From contig NZ_JABJVN010000001.1 in the NCBI RefSeq assembly GCF_013618475.1, positions 1,268,355 to 1,332,354 of the forward strand: a DNA stretch of 64,000 nt, written 5' to 3'. The notes beneath the pieces are model-generated. The model ran no database searches. It was given only the letters and a program-made list of their open reading frames with translations, and was not told the origin of the DNA. Positions 43,308 to 51,316 of this stretch are shown here, piece after piece (position 1 is the stretch's first letter; each line of letters begins with the position of its first letter). Source of the DNA: Saccharibacillus deserti (GTDB lineage: Bacteria > Bacillota > Bacilli > Paenibacillales > Paenibacillaceae). A program made the position numbers and the translations under genes.

Positions 43308-43868
43308 TCACTTCTTCCTGATGTTGGATTGGGTTAAATCATGGCTTCCTGTAGGCTGCAGGGTATGTATCCGATTCAGAAATTCGGCAGCTTCTTTTCG
43401 TGACCGAAGAATAACGACTTCTTTTGTATCCGTATATCGCTTAAGCGCCTCCAGGACTTTTGGGCGGGTGTTTTTCTTGTAATTCCATACCCAGACAGCA
43501 AATCCGGCATTCAGCTTTTCTTCGCATCCTTCATTGAGGTCCGGGCGTGTTTTGCCATGGTACATAATTCGTCTTTTGAACACCCGGTACAAACAGAGCA
43601 TTCTTGGCATATCCAGAAAAACGATCGTATCCGCCGCCCGCAGCCGAATATCCAGCGTTCTCGTATAGTTGCCGTCGATGATCCATTTCTCCCGCTCCGA
43701 CGCTTCCTTGAGAAATTCGTCCCATTCTTTGTTCGGAGTCGGCGTCCAGCCTGTCTGCCAGTAATGACTGTCCAGATGGACCACCGGTAGTCCCAGACAT
43801 TCGCCGATCCTTCTCGATAGCACCGATTTCCCGGAGCCAGGCGAGCCGATCACCGTCACTTTTTGCAT
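43308..43868 (-). CDS. P-loop topology-modulation-like protein (FlaR/adenylate-kinase type)
   Basis: The 186-aa protein has a Walker A (VTVIGSPGSGKSVLSRRIG, residues 4-22), the HLDSHYWQTGW segment typical of the family once called DNA topology modulation protein FlaR, and a short lid region with Arg residues (FKRRIMYHGKTRPDL). Members are small nucleotide kinases of unknown substrate; a role in topology is not well supported. Start ATG 43868 follows GGAGGAG. Confidence 0.88.
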   Translation of the reverse strand: MQKVTVIGSPGSGKSVLSRRIGECLGLPVVHLDSHYWQTGWTPTPNKEWDEFLKEASEREKWIIDGNYTRTLDIRLRAADTIVFLDMPRMLCLYRVFKRRIMYHGKTRPDLNEGCEEKLNAGFAVWVWNYKKNTRPKVLEALKRYTDTKEVVILRSRKEAAEFLNRIHTLQPTGSHDLTQSNIRKK

Positions 43869-44169
43869 TTGGTCTCCTCCGTCTCGGTTCAAAAGTCTTC
43901 TGGAATTTCCATATGTTCCGAAACTCTATTTTTCAGCAGCCCGATTAATTCCTCGTCCATGCAGCCGTAGTCGTCGGGAATATCGATGCGGCTGCAAATG
44001 AATAATAATTGGATAGAAGATTCCTCCCTAGTACCCTTTCAACTCTTAATCACAGGTTACGTTTTCCTGAAACGCACACGCTTTAGGTGCGATTCAGGGG
44101 AACGTAACCGTACCTTTAGTGTTGACAAGGTACTAGGCTTACGCTGCCTCGCTGTCATCTTCTGATCTC
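43869..44169. other. Intergenic region with a long palindromic element
   Basis: The 301 bp between two minus-strand genes are mostly taken up by the 111-bp palindrome at 44027-44137. The part at 43890-44015 has a weak frame reading (FQKTFGISICSETLFFSS-like in reverse) that I do not trust as a gene. Confidence 0.5.
44027..44137. repeat. 111-bp imperfect palindrome, possible MITE or structured RNA
   Basis: The ends CCTAGTACC (44027-44035) and GGTACTAGG (44129-44137) are perfect inverted repeats. Nested inside, GGTTACGTT pairs with AACGTAACC, and CCTGAA-A-CGCAC pairs with GTGCG-A-TTCAGG around a 9-nt loop. The whole unit folds into one long hairpin and encodes nothing. It could be a miniature inverted-repeat element or a transcript-end structure. 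Confidence 0.8.
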
Positions 44170-44436
44170 TTACCCCATTATCCATGTAATCAGCCCGTAG
44201 ACGATTCCGAATTCAACGGCGACGACCGCCAGACACACGAAAATATAAAAAGACAGTTTGGCCGACGCGATCCGGTCTTCGATATATCTCCCTTTGAACA
44301 AAGAAAAGAGATCGGGCGTAAACGAGTAGCGGACCGATTTGTTGAAATCTTCTTCATCCGAGAACCCATGCCGGAAAATGAACCCGTAGACCGGGATATT
44401 GGCGATCAGCAGGATGATTGCGATGAGGACTCCCAT
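44170..44436 (-). CDS. Small membrane protein, two helices
   Basis: The 88-aa product has two membrane segments: MGVLIAIILLIANIPVYGFIF (about 1-21) and FYIFVCLAVVAVEFGIVYGLI (about 63-83), with a charged loop between. I do not recognise the family; small proteins with this layout are common in Paenibacillaceae. Start ATG 44436 follows AAGGAGGGAG. The palindromic element lies 33 bp downstream. Confidence 0.75.
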   Translation of the reverse strand: MGVLIAIILLIANIPVYGFIFRHGFSDEEDFNKSVRYSFTPDLFSLFKGRYIEDRIASAKLSFYIFVCLAVVAVEFGIVYGLITWIMG

Positions 44437-44662
44437 GGTTCTCCCTCCTTATCTTATCGTTTACCCGCACCGCAGGATCACCCAAGCTTTTTTCGAAGTC
44501 ACTCCGCCTCCCGCCCGTCTCCGCTTCCCGGGAACTCCTAGTCTTCCTATACGGGTGCGTTGACTGAATCTGCCTGATTGCTCCCGGTATATGCAAGATT
44601 GTTCCTACGATCTAAACGTTTCTTCCTAAGTCTTGGAGGTAGGAGGTAGCGGTTTCTGTCCT

Positions 44663-45586
44663 TTACGTCCCGCCTTCTCCCAGCCATTTTTCCATATATT
44701 CCAGCAGCCGCCGCTCCGCTTCTGGGTCGCCGTTCTCCCGGCATGTGTCCAGGAACGATCCGGCAAACAGGGCGGCGTACACGTCGACGGCCCGCTGCTG
44801 CGCCTCGTCCAGACCCATACACCGGCACAGTTCATCCGTATAAAAAAGCGCCTGCTCCCCGATATCGCATACGATCGCGGTCCGGGTCAGCGCGATAAAA
44901 TAAAGCGGATCGCCGTAGCAGACCGTGTCGAAATCGACGATCCCCCGCAGTTCGCCTCTCTCTACGATCACGTTCTTGATCGTCAGATCGTCGAGAAAAC
45001 AGATTGGTTCGACCGCCGCCAAATACGGATTCAGCCGCTGCAGCCGATCGTCGAGCAGCGCCAGCAGCTTCTCGCCGACAATCTTCCCGCTGCGCGCAAA
45101 ATGATCCTGCCGATCGCGGGCAATCAGTTCGTTCCACGAGCGGAACGGACCCGGTTCGCCGATCGGTACCCAGCCGAACGCTTCACCGCGCGGGATCCTG
45201 CCTGCCACGCGCTGAAACGAAACGACTTGCTCCGCTGCTGCCGTCATCTGCGCTTCGGTCATATCCGGCAGCTCGTCGCGCAGATCGCGGCCGGGAATCT
45301 CTTCCAGAACCATATAGGCAAACGGATAGCGGCCGCTGTGCAGATCGGAAGCCAGAATGCGCGGAACCGGAATCCCCAGCTCGCGCAGATCGGCCATATT
45401 GTCTGCGGTCCCGCGCATGACGGCAGGATCCGTATTCGTACGCACGATGATCGAACGGTCGGCGCCACTGGCACGGTAGACCACATTGCGATGTCCGAAT
45501 GTCATTCGTTCAACAGACTCCGGTTCGCTGCCCAGCGTCTCGGCGGCAAGCCGGCGAATCAGGGATTCCGGGTTGGAATCAGTCAT
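44663..45586 (-). CDS. Aminoglycoside phosphotransferase-like (APH/ChoK) kinase
   Basis: The 307-aa protein has an APH-type kinase fold: MTFGHRNVVYRASGADRSIIVRTN in the N-lobe, YPFAYMVLEEIPGRDL hinge, a catalytic loop ICFLDDLTIKNVIVERG (Asp and Asn present, the usual His replaced) and the metal-binding DFDTVCYGDPLY. Substrate could be an aminoglycoside, macrolide, homoserine or choline-like metabolite, so resistance should not be presumed. Start ATG 45586 follows AGAGGAAAA. It is 44 bp downstream of a DUF6882 gene on the same strand. Confidence 0.85.
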   Translation of the reverse strand: MTDSNPESLIRRLAAETLGSEPESVERMTFGHRNVVYRASGADRSIIVRTNTDPAVMRGTADNMADLRELGIPVPRILASDLHSGRYPFAYMVLEEIPGRDLRDELPDMTEAQMTAAAEQVVSFQRVAGRIPRGEAFGWVPIGEPGPFRSWNELIARDRQDHFARSGKIVGEKLLALLDDRLQRLNPYLAAVEPICFLDDLTIKNVIVERGELRGIVDFDTVCYGDPLYFIALTRTAIVCDIGEQALFYTDELCRCMGLDEAQQRAVDVYAALFAGSFLDTCRENGDPEAERRLLEYMEKWLGEGGT

Positions 45587-45630
45587 TGGTTTTCCTCTTT
45601 TCCGTCTGGCTTGAATCGCCAACTCGTCTG

Positions 45631-46092
45631 CTATTGGAGGCTGCGCTTCTTCATGACGGCTACATACAACTGCGCCTGCTCGCCCGGAATCCGGTACATG
45701 CCGATCGCGTTCAGATGCCGCACCGACATTGCCGTCAACTCGATCGCCTGCGCTTCTTCGCATCCGAATGTTTCCGTGCGGAAAACGGGACTGTTCGTCC
45801 GGACAGACAGCTCCTGCAGGACGGCCGACTGCCGCCGAATCTCTGCCGGGAAGCTTTCGTGCGCCCAGGCCCACATCCAGCTGCGCTGGGTCTCCGACCA
45901 GGTTCCGATACAGATGACCTCGTACGAGATTCTTCCGGCCTCTCCTTCGATAAAATCGAGCGTGCCGTTTGCTATATCGATCCAATATTCTTCATAGCCG
46001 CTTACATTCGATTCCGTTACGAATTTCTCCTGCTTGTCGGCCAGCTCCTGCCGGGCCGCAAGCAAAAATTCCCCGAATTCTTCGCGTGTCAT
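45631..46092 (-). CDS. DUF6882-type protein
   Basis: The 153-aa product fits the DUF6882 family as I remember it: ISYEVICIGTWSETQRSWMWAWAHESFP, FGCEEAQAIELTAMSVRHLNAIGMYRIP. The function of the family is unknown. It is soluble and has the family's usual length. Start ATG 46092 follows AAAGGAGCC. The APH-like gene follows 44 bp downstream and may be co-transcribed. Confidence 0.72.
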   Translation of the reverse strand: MTREEFGEFLLAARQELADKQEKFVTESNVSGYEEYWIDIANGTLDFIEGEAGRISYEVICIGTWSETQRSWMWAWAHESFPAEIRRQSAVLQELSVRTNSPVFRTETFGCEEAQAIELTAMSVRHLNAIGMYRIPGEQAQLYVAVMKKRSLQ

Positions 46093-46150
46093 AGAGGCTC
46101 CTTTATGCTTTTTTCGTAGTGTTCCTTATTCCTGCCGAACGTTCGTTCGC

Positions 46151-46185
46151 CGAAAAAGCCCGGGAATCTTCTCCCGGGCTTTTCG
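46151..46185. terminator. Bidirectional terminator
   Basis: CGAAAAAGCCCGGGA (46151-46165) pairs with TCCCGGGCTTTTCG (46172-46185) with one bulged A. It ends the zinc-ribbon gene transcript (stop at 46214). Confidence 0.85.
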
Positions 46186-46213
46186 TTGTCCGATTTCCGC
46201 TGCTGCAGAAGGC

Positions 46214-46417
46214 TCAACCGAAGAACAAATCCAGCAGATTGGACCCGGCGGAAGACTGGTTGTTGTAGAATTCCGAATATCCGCAGTTCGTGCAGCTGAC
46301 AACCGTAAAATGATTATGTTCGATGTCGAACATTTTGGACAAACCGGTTCCCGCCATCGATACTTCTTTGGTTTCGGCATTTGGACTTCCGCATTTGACG
46401 CAGCCTTTTTCAGCCAT
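46214..46417 (-). CDS. Zinc-ribbon nucleic-acid-binding-like protein (DUF2082 type)
   Basis: The 67-aa protein has two CxxC knuckles, CVKCGSPNAETKE (residues 6-9) and SCTNCGYSEFYN (about 42-45), the spacing of a zinc ribbon, and GTGLSKMFDIEHNHFTVVSC between them. It fits the short zinc-ribbon family formerly DUF2082. Function is unknown; protein or nucleic acid binding is likely. Start ATG 46417 follows GGGGAGGAA. Single gene with a strong terminator. Confidence 0.88.
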   Translation of the reverse strand: MAEKGCVKCGSPNAETKEVSMAGTGLSKMFDIEHNHFTVVSCTNCGYSEFYNNQSSAGSNLLDLFFG

Positions 46418-46534
46418 ATCCGATTCCTCCCCGTTCCTTTTTATCGTCCTCTCCTTCTTTACCCGCTGGAGGGAAAAATATGCAGAAAAATCAGCGCAGC
46501 CGCTTCGTCAAATACAGAACCAGATCGTCGTCGA

Positions 46535-46780
46535 TCATTTCCGCGTCACCGTACCGGGAATATTTCCCCTCTTTGCATAGGCCGCGCCCAGCATGTCCAT
46601 CAGATTCGCAAACCCGATGCAGTGCGCGCCGAAACCGCTCACGTAGTCTTCCAGCAGCTCCTCCGCATGCAGCGGCCAGCCCGTTTCTTCGATCAACTGC
46701 CGGTAGACGGCATCTTTCCAGACATATCCGTTCCGGTCCGGCAGCGTCCCGTCCAGGTCGAACAGGATACCGCGGATCAC
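46535..46780 (-). pseudogene. Truncated HAD-superfamily hydrolase
   Basis: The 81-codon frame begins VIRGILFDLDGTLPDRNGYV, a HAD motif I with the nucleophile Asp (DLDGT), continues into a cap-domain-like YRQLIEETGWPLHAEELLEDYVSGF and GFANLMDMLGAAYAK, and then stops. Motifs II-IV, needed for catalysis, are missing: a whole enzyme would be about 220 residues. Its GTG start (46780) overlaps the stop of the upstream GNAT gene as GTGA, so it was probably translationally coupled. I treat it as a decayed gene. Confidence 0.72.
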
Positions 46781-47646
46781 GACCGTACGCTTTCTTTTGC
46801 CGGATGAGTGTTCGCTTCGGTCCACGCCGTACGCACATAGCCAAGTCTCATGCCCGCGTGCTCCATATTGCGGTGGCTTTGCGACAGGAAGGCGCATTGG
46901 CCAACGACAAGTTCGTTGTTTCTTAAAAAAGCTTCGCCGATCCGCCGCTCGATCAATCTGCGATGCAGCCCGCGGCCGCGGAATTCCGGCAGCGTGGCGG
47001 CAAACGTCAGCGAAGCACGGCGATCGCGCTCGAACAAGACCGCGGTCGCGGCAGGCGTTCCGTCCGACTCCGCGACCAGAAAGGTCCAGCCTTCGCGGCC
47101 GTGCAGCACTTCGTTATTTTGTTGAACAGGCAGAATGCCGTGATCCGGCAGACCCGTTCCCCGGCAGTGCAGCATGGCGTAGGTCTCCATTTCGCCCGCG
47201 TGAAGCTCGCGAATAACGATCCGGTCAAGATTCGCATCGGAACCGGACCATCGGTCCGGAATTTCGCGCGGCTGTGCAATCAAGGAAGCGTGGATACCGG
47301 AAGCGTACAGTCCCAGTTCCGCCATACGGCCCAGAAAGTCCGGTCCTACCCGGGAAGGCACGATTTCCAGCTGAACCTTCCGTCCTCTCGCGCGAAAAAA
47401 CTCCAGAATCGGCTCCAGCTGCCCGATATCCGTATCCGTAAGTCCTTTGACGGTGTTAAACGCGGGCCAGGGCATCGTTCCACTGGTAAAAGCGGTCGCA
47501 CCGCCGAACGTTTGAAGCTCAATCCCTTCCGGATTGCCCGGCCGGGACTGGATCGCCCGCATCCGGTCGGTCATATAATCAATCTCCGATTGTTCGACAG
47601 ATTCGATCAGGGCGGGAGACGGCAGCAGCGATCGGGAAGTTGACAT
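46777..47646 (-). CDS. GNAT-family N-acetyltransferase, long form
   Basis: The 289-aa product has an N-terminal half (about 1-140) of a GNAT-like but degenerate fold (AFNTVKGLTDTDIGQLEPILEFFRARG) and a C-terminal GNAT domain with the acetyl-CoA loop LPEFRGRGLHRRLIERRIGEAF. This two-part layout is common in Bacillales GNATs of unknown substrate. Start ATG 47646 follows AAAGGGG. Its stop overlaps the start of the truncated HAD gene. Confidence 0.88.
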   Translation of the reverse strand: MSTSRSLLPSPALIESVEQSEIDYMTDRMRAIQSRPGNPEGIELQTFGGATAFTSGTMPWPAFNTVKGLTDTDIGQLEPILEFFRARGRKVQLEIVPSRVGPDFLGRMAELGLYASGIHASLIAQPREIPDRWSGSDANLDRIVIRELHAGEMETYAMLHCRGTGLPDHGILPVQQNNEVLHGREGWTFLVAESDGTPAATAVLFERDRRASLTFAATLPEFRGRGLHRRLIERRIGEAFLRNNELVVGQCAFLSQSHRNMEHAGMRLGYVRTAWTEANTHPAKESVRS

Positions 47647-47691
47647 GAGTTACCCCTTTTCTTTTTCAAGCTGAATGACGGGCTTTGCCGC

Positions 47692-48240
47692 TCAATTCGG
47701 CTCTCTTCCCAGTACGTTCTCGATAAACCCGCTTTTCGCCCGCGTGTAGGCTTCCCGGTCGTCCGTGTAGCGCCCGGCCAGATCCCGCTTCAGCTCGGCG
47801 TACTGCCGCACCGATTCCGGCTGCTGCCGCATAAGGTCCCGGAAGCGAAGCTGAATATCCCAGCGTTCCTCATGCTCTTGCATCAGATGCAGATGGCATT
47901 TGCGCCGATCGCTCTCCACTTTGACAAAAAACCGCCGCCATTCGTGCCCGTCCAGCTCCAGAGGCACGTAATGCCAGTCCTCTTGTTGTAAACGCGCGAT
48001 CACGGCTTCCAGTTGGTCATAAGAAGGAATCTTCGCCATCAAATCCAGAATGGGCTTGGCCGGCAGGCCGGGGATCGACGTACTTCCGATATGTTCGACC
48101 TCGCGCACGCCGTGCGGAGACAGCAGCTTGTGCAGATGCTCCGCCTCCCATTTCCCTGCGGCTGCCCACGCGGGATTACTCGGCTTGATCTCCACCGCTT
48201 CCGTCGCCCAGATCGGCCAATCGTTTGACTGTTCGGTCAT
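47692..48240 (-). CDS. GrpB/UPF0157 nucleotidyltransferase-like protein
   Basis: The 182-aa protein matches the GrpB family: VREVEHIGSTSIPGLPAKPILDLMAKI, where GSTS plus the acidic PILDLM resembles the nucleotidyltransferase active site, then FFVKVESDRRKCHLHLMQEHEERWDIQLRFRDLMR. The biochemical role of the family is not established. Start ATG 48240 follows AAAGGAGCG. Confidence 0.9.
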   Translation of the reverse strand: MTEQSNDWPIWATEAVEIKPSNPAWAAAGKWEAEHLHKLLSPHGVREVEHIGSTSIPGLPAKPILDLMAKIPSYDQLEAVIARLQQEDWHYVPLELDGHEWRRFFVKVESDRRKCHLHLMQEHEERWDIQLRFRDLMRQQPESVRQYAELKRDLAGRYTDDREAYTRAKSGFIENVLGREPN

Positions 48241-48346
48241 GGTATCGCTCCTTTTGACCTTTCTATTTTAAAAAAACAAAACTTTATTTGCTTCGGATCT
48301 GTTCATTCTAAGCAAGACCAAAACGGTAAGCAAAGGAGCTTTATTC

Positions 48347-48823
48347 ATGATTACTCTCCGCAAAATCACGCTGGAAAACCGGCGCGCCATTTTTAACCTG
48401 GAAGTCGAAGACACTCAAAAAGGCTACGTGGCTTCGAATCTGTCCAGCGTCGCTTCCTGCTACGTGCTGCTCACCAATGGAAGCCGCCCGTTTCCGTTTG
48501 CGATCTACGCGGACGAAGAACCGGTCGGATTCGTTATGATCATTCACGGCGACACCGGCTACGAGCTTCCGTCCATTGTGGATGACAGCTACTGCATTAT
48601 GCGTCTGATGATCGACAAACGGTTCCAAAACCGCGGCTACGGCCAGGAAGCGATGGCGAAAATCCTGAAGTTCATCCGTACGTTTCCCGCCGGACCGGCT
48701 TCCTACTGCTGGATTCCGTATGAAGCCGATAATGTGAACGCCAAGCGTCTGTACGAAAGTTTCGGCTTCCGAGACAACGGCGAGTTTACCGACGGAGAGC
48801 CGATTACGGTGCTGAAGCTGTAA
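48347..48823 (+). CDS. GNAT-family N-acetyltransferase, spermine/spermidine type
   Basis: The 158-aa protein starts MITLRKITLENRRAIFNLEV, like BltD/SpeG polyamine acetyltransferases, and has the acetyl-CoA loop LMIDKRFQNRGYGQEAMAKILKFI plus ADNVNAKRLYESFGFRDNGEF at the end. Polyamine acetylation is plausible but not proved. Start ATG 48347 follows AAAGGAGC. It is one of the few plus-strand genes in this part, diverging from the GrpB gene. Confidence 0.9.
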   Translation: MITLRKITLENRRAIFNLEVEDTQKGYVASNLSSVASCYVLLTNGSRPFPFAIYADEEPVGFVMIIHGDTGYELPSIVDDSYCIMRLMIDKRFQNRGYGQEAMAKILKFIRTFPAGPASYCWIPYEADNVNAKRLYESFGFRDNGEFTDGEPITVLKL

Positions 48824-48898
48824 ACGGGCGAATCCGATAGCTGTCGTCGATCAGGCGGAGCGGCTTTGCATGTTGGGCAATCGCCTTCAATACGGCGC

Positions 48899-48935
48899 AG
48901 ACCCCGGCCCTTCCCTTTTTCCAGTTCCGGGGTCT
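48899..48935. terminator. Hairpin between converging genes, weak terminator candidate
   Basis: AGACCCCGG (48899-48907) and CCGGGGTCT (48927-48935) form a 9-bp stem with a pyrimidine-rich loop. No clear T run follows in either direction, so it may only stabilise transcript ends. Confidence 0.5.
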
Positions 48936-48966
48936 ACTGTCTCTGCTTGTTTCCAACGTACTTTTT

Positions 48967-49911
48967 CTAATCCTGATACAGGGTTTGCCCGATCCGCTTT
49001 TCGATATCGAATTCTTCGATCTTCGTCAACTCCCGCTTGCCCTGGTTTCCCTTCTGCTCATGCCTTCTGCCCTTATCATCCGTTTTCTTGATCGAATAAT
49101 CGCCCGTTACCAGGTTATAATCGGCTTCGTCAGCTGTTTGTTCCGTCTGTGTTCCTGTGAAAAAAGACCCGGTCGTTATCCCGATCAGTTTCCAGTCTTT
49201 CTCCTGATAGCGGAACCGGTCGGTACGATACCAACGATCATTGCTGCCTCCGTAATGGCGGATCACCACAGTACCTCTTTCAATGGTCAGCCCGTGAAAA
49301 GGATCTCCCCAGACGCCGCCTTCATCCTGGCTCAGTACCGTATGTTCCGCGATCACAGACAAACTGAATGTCTCTCCGCCGCGGCCGAAAGCAAGCAGCA
49401 GGGAGCGGGGCGGAGATTCTCCTTCTTCGGCATCCCGCTCGATCACAATGGCAAGATCCGGAACACCGTCCCGGTTCATGTCACCTTGTACGCGGGCTTC
49501 CGCTCCATTCGGCTGCTTCAATTTATGCCAACCGTAAGGGATCAGCGCAGATTCTTTGACTCCCCGGGCACCGGCAGCCTGGTAAACGCCGCTTGCTTTT
49601 GTCGAAACAGCTGCCGGCTTGACGGACGAATCCTTATCCTCGTCTGCCGCAGCTTCGCGATGTATGGACGATGTACGCCTAAGCCCTTGTTCTTGAGCAG
49701 CATGGGTTTCGGGAGCAGCCGATTCCTCCCTGCAGGCCGTCAATAGACCTCCGAACAAACCGGCAAGCAAAGATACGGCCAGAACGCGCTGCAAGAATCG
49801 GTGCTTCCTTTTGGGTTTTGCGTCCGATACAGCTCTGAATCGACCGTTTTCTTCATCCGTCTGCATCAAGCGGCTCTCCTGCGGACCCTCGACTTCTTTC
49901 TTGATTCCCAT
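48967..49911 (-). CDS. VCBS/FG-GAP-like surface lipoprotein with long cytoplasmic leader
   Basis: The 314-aa product has about 38 charged residues, then one hydrophobic segment ending in a lipobox-like LAGLFGGLLTAC (Cys about residue 60). The extracellular part includes a calcium-binding-like GDMNRDGVPDLAIVIERD loop and beta-rich sequence (SLLLAFGRGGETFSL, DRFRYQEKDWKLIGITTGSFFTGTQTE) typical of Bacillales FG-GAP-like lipoproteins. A leader this long is unusual for a lipoprotein; the real start might be a later ATG (MQTDEENGR). Start ATG 49911 has AGGAGA 7 nt upstream. Function unknown. Confidence 0.8.
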   Translation of the reverse strand: MGIKKEVEGPQESRLMQTDEENGRFRAVSDAKPKRKHRFLQRVLAVSLLAGLFGGLLTACREESAAPETHAAQEQGLRRTSSIHREAAADEDKDSSVKPAAVSTKASGVYQAAGARGVKESALIPYGWHKLKQPNGAEARVQGDMNRDGVPDLAIVIERDAEEGESPPRSLLLAFGRGGETFSLSVIAEHTVLSQDEGGVWGDPFHGLTIERGTVVIRHYGGSNDRWYRTDRFRYQEKDWKLIGITTGSFFTGTQTEQTADEADYNLVTGDYSIKKTDDKGRRHEQKGNQGKRELTKIEEFDIEKRIGQTLYQD

Positions 49912-50073
49912 AAATCTTTCTCCTATTCCATTCAACGATTTCGTGCCTAGTCAATCCGTATGTATCCGTTCACCTGTGCCGAGGCACAAGGTCCGGACCA
50001 TATTTGTGTTCGTTGCCGACCAGCGGCTTCAAAGCCAAACGTTCCGCGATGTCGGCTGCTTTTTCTCTGAAAA

Positions 50074-50478
50074 TCACAATTCTTCCCCTCCCGTCACCGC
50101 TTCGCTGCACGATTTGGCCAAGATCCAGCCGCTTAGTCCGTAAGAGGCGGAGATGACGTAAACGTTATATCCTTCCGCCTTCAGTTGGTTCTGCAGATTC
50201 TCCAAGGTGTCATAATTCATCGGCCAGCCGTAATTTTTCCTTTTTTCCAACAGCTCTACCGTATCCGGCCAGGAGAACAGATCTTTCACATCGAGTGTCG
50301 AGATCTCGAGAATCAGGCTGCCCGGCAGCTCGTCTTCGAAATAATGGGCCTGTACGTCCGAGAATACGAGTTCATTCCAGAAACGCACAACTCCGTTATC
50401 GTATTCCGTATTCATCCGGATTTCGCCTTCTTTAAGGTTAATCAAATAAGAAATGATTTCGTTGTCGTGTACCCGCAT
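50074..50478 (-). CDS. Small soluble protein of unknown function, possibly immunity-like
   Basis: The 134-aa product (MRVHDNEIISYLINLKEGEI, then FWNELVFSDVQAHYFEDELPGS and LENLQNQLKAEGYNVYVISAS) is acidic and alpha/beta. I do not recognise the family. It lies in a run of small soluble proteins that includes an SMI1/KNR4-type protein, a company usual for immunity genes, but no toxin is seen. Start ATG 50478 has a weak GCGGAAG upstream; an in-frame ATG at 50415 is an alternative. Confidence 0.6.
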   Translation of the reverse strand: MRVHDNEIISYLINLKEGEIRMNTEYDNGVVRFWNELVFSDVQAHYFEDELPGSLILEISTLDVKDLFSWPDTVELLEKRKNYGWPMNYDTLENLQNQLKAEGYNVYVISASYGLSGWILAKSCSEAVTGGEEL

Positions 50479-50500
50479 TCTTCCGCACTCTCCCGTACGC

Positions 50501-50713
50501 CTATTTTTGCTTTTTGACGCTTCGACCAGCCGGCCCTACCTGATCCAGCAGCCGCCTGGCCGCTTTTTGATCCGTGATTCGCAGCACTTTAGTGCCGCAC
50601 CGAGCCAACTTTTGTTCAAAATCCGGACGCGCGCGCTCAAACTCGTTTTTCCAGCGAAACATCATCTTCAGCATGGCCAAATTTTGCCGCTGGCCACAAT
50701 ACCGACGATCCAT
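50501..50713 (-). CDS. Very small basic hypothetical protein
   Basis: The 70-aa frame (MDRRYCGQRQNLAMLKMMFRWKN-type start, many Arg and Lys) lies 12 bp after the SMI1-type gene on the same strand. No ribosome site of quality is seen and the family is unknown. It fills an otherwise empty slot, so it may be real, but chance is possible. Confidence 0.35.
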   Translation of the reverse strand: MDRRYCGQRQNLAMLKMMFRWKNEFERARPDFEQKLARCGTKVLRITDQKAARRLLDQVGPAGRSVKKQK

Positions 50714-50725
50714 ATTTTTTGCATA

Positions 50726-51283
50726 TCAGCTCGCCAGGTCTTTCCAGAATGCAATAGGCTTGATCCGTTCAGCGTTCATCTCCGCATACTCTTTTTCCCT
50801 AAATTCGATACCGAAATATTCGTCCAGATCCGCTCCGTAATAAATGATGTCGGTCTGATGGACCGAAAAAACCGGATTCCCCGCTTCATGCGGCGACTCG
50901 GGCATATAGCGGTGGGAATATATGGGAATCAGCCGGGGAACGCGGGCATATTCACGAACCGCCCTAGCCGCGGCCGCTTCCGTTTCACGGGGACGCTCTC
51001 CCCAACCCTCGTACCAGAATGCGTTCTGCCGGATATCGAACAGTATGCCTTCGAGCGGAGCGCGCAGGCGCGAGTGAATCCGAACCTGATTATTCACGGA
51101 AAAATTGCGCCACTCCGGAAATCCTTCGCCTGCAGGAAGGGCATGCGTCAGCAGCTCGCGCAGATCCGGCGGAAAACGCAGTCCGTAAAGCGTTTCGATC
51201 TGCCGGAACTCTTCTGTCGTCAGTCCCCGGTCGCAGCGAACGCCGTGACGACGAAACCGTTCAACGATAGCCGCTGCGTTCAT
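50726..51283 (-). CDS. SMI1/KNR4 (SUKH) family protein
   Basis: The 185-aa product has the SUKH fold features: LTTEEFRQIETLYGLRFPPDLRELLTHALPAGEGFPEWRNF near the start, a central LIPIYSHRYMPESP and a closing PVFSVHQTDIIYYGADLDEYFGIEF. Bacterial SUKH proteins are often immunity proteins of contact-dependent toxins, or housekeeping proteins of unknown role. Start ATG 51283 lies 8 nt after GGAGG; a GTG at 51292 overlaps it. No toxin gene is in the neighbourhood. Confidence 0.85.
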   Translation of the reverse strand: MNAAAIVERFRRHGVRCDRGLTTEEFRQIETLYGLRFPPDLRELLTHALPAGEGFPEWRNFSVNNQVRIHSRLRAPLEGILFDIRQNAFWYEGWGERPRETEAAAARAVREYARVPRLIPIYSHRYMPESPHEAGNPVFSVHQTDIIYYGADLDEYFGIEFREKEYAEMNAERIKPIAFWKDLAS

Positions 51284-51316
51284 CCGCTGCACCTCCCCTT
51301 GTCGATGGTCGAAGGT

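Noticed and set aside
44663-45586. Aminoglycoside resistance gene
   Set aside because: Only the general APH kinase fold is seen, the catalytic-loop His is replaced, and many such proteins act on metabolites; no mobile context.
50501-50713. Part of a broken larger gene
   Set aside because: No homologous continuation is seen on either side, so it is listed only as a doubtful small gene.
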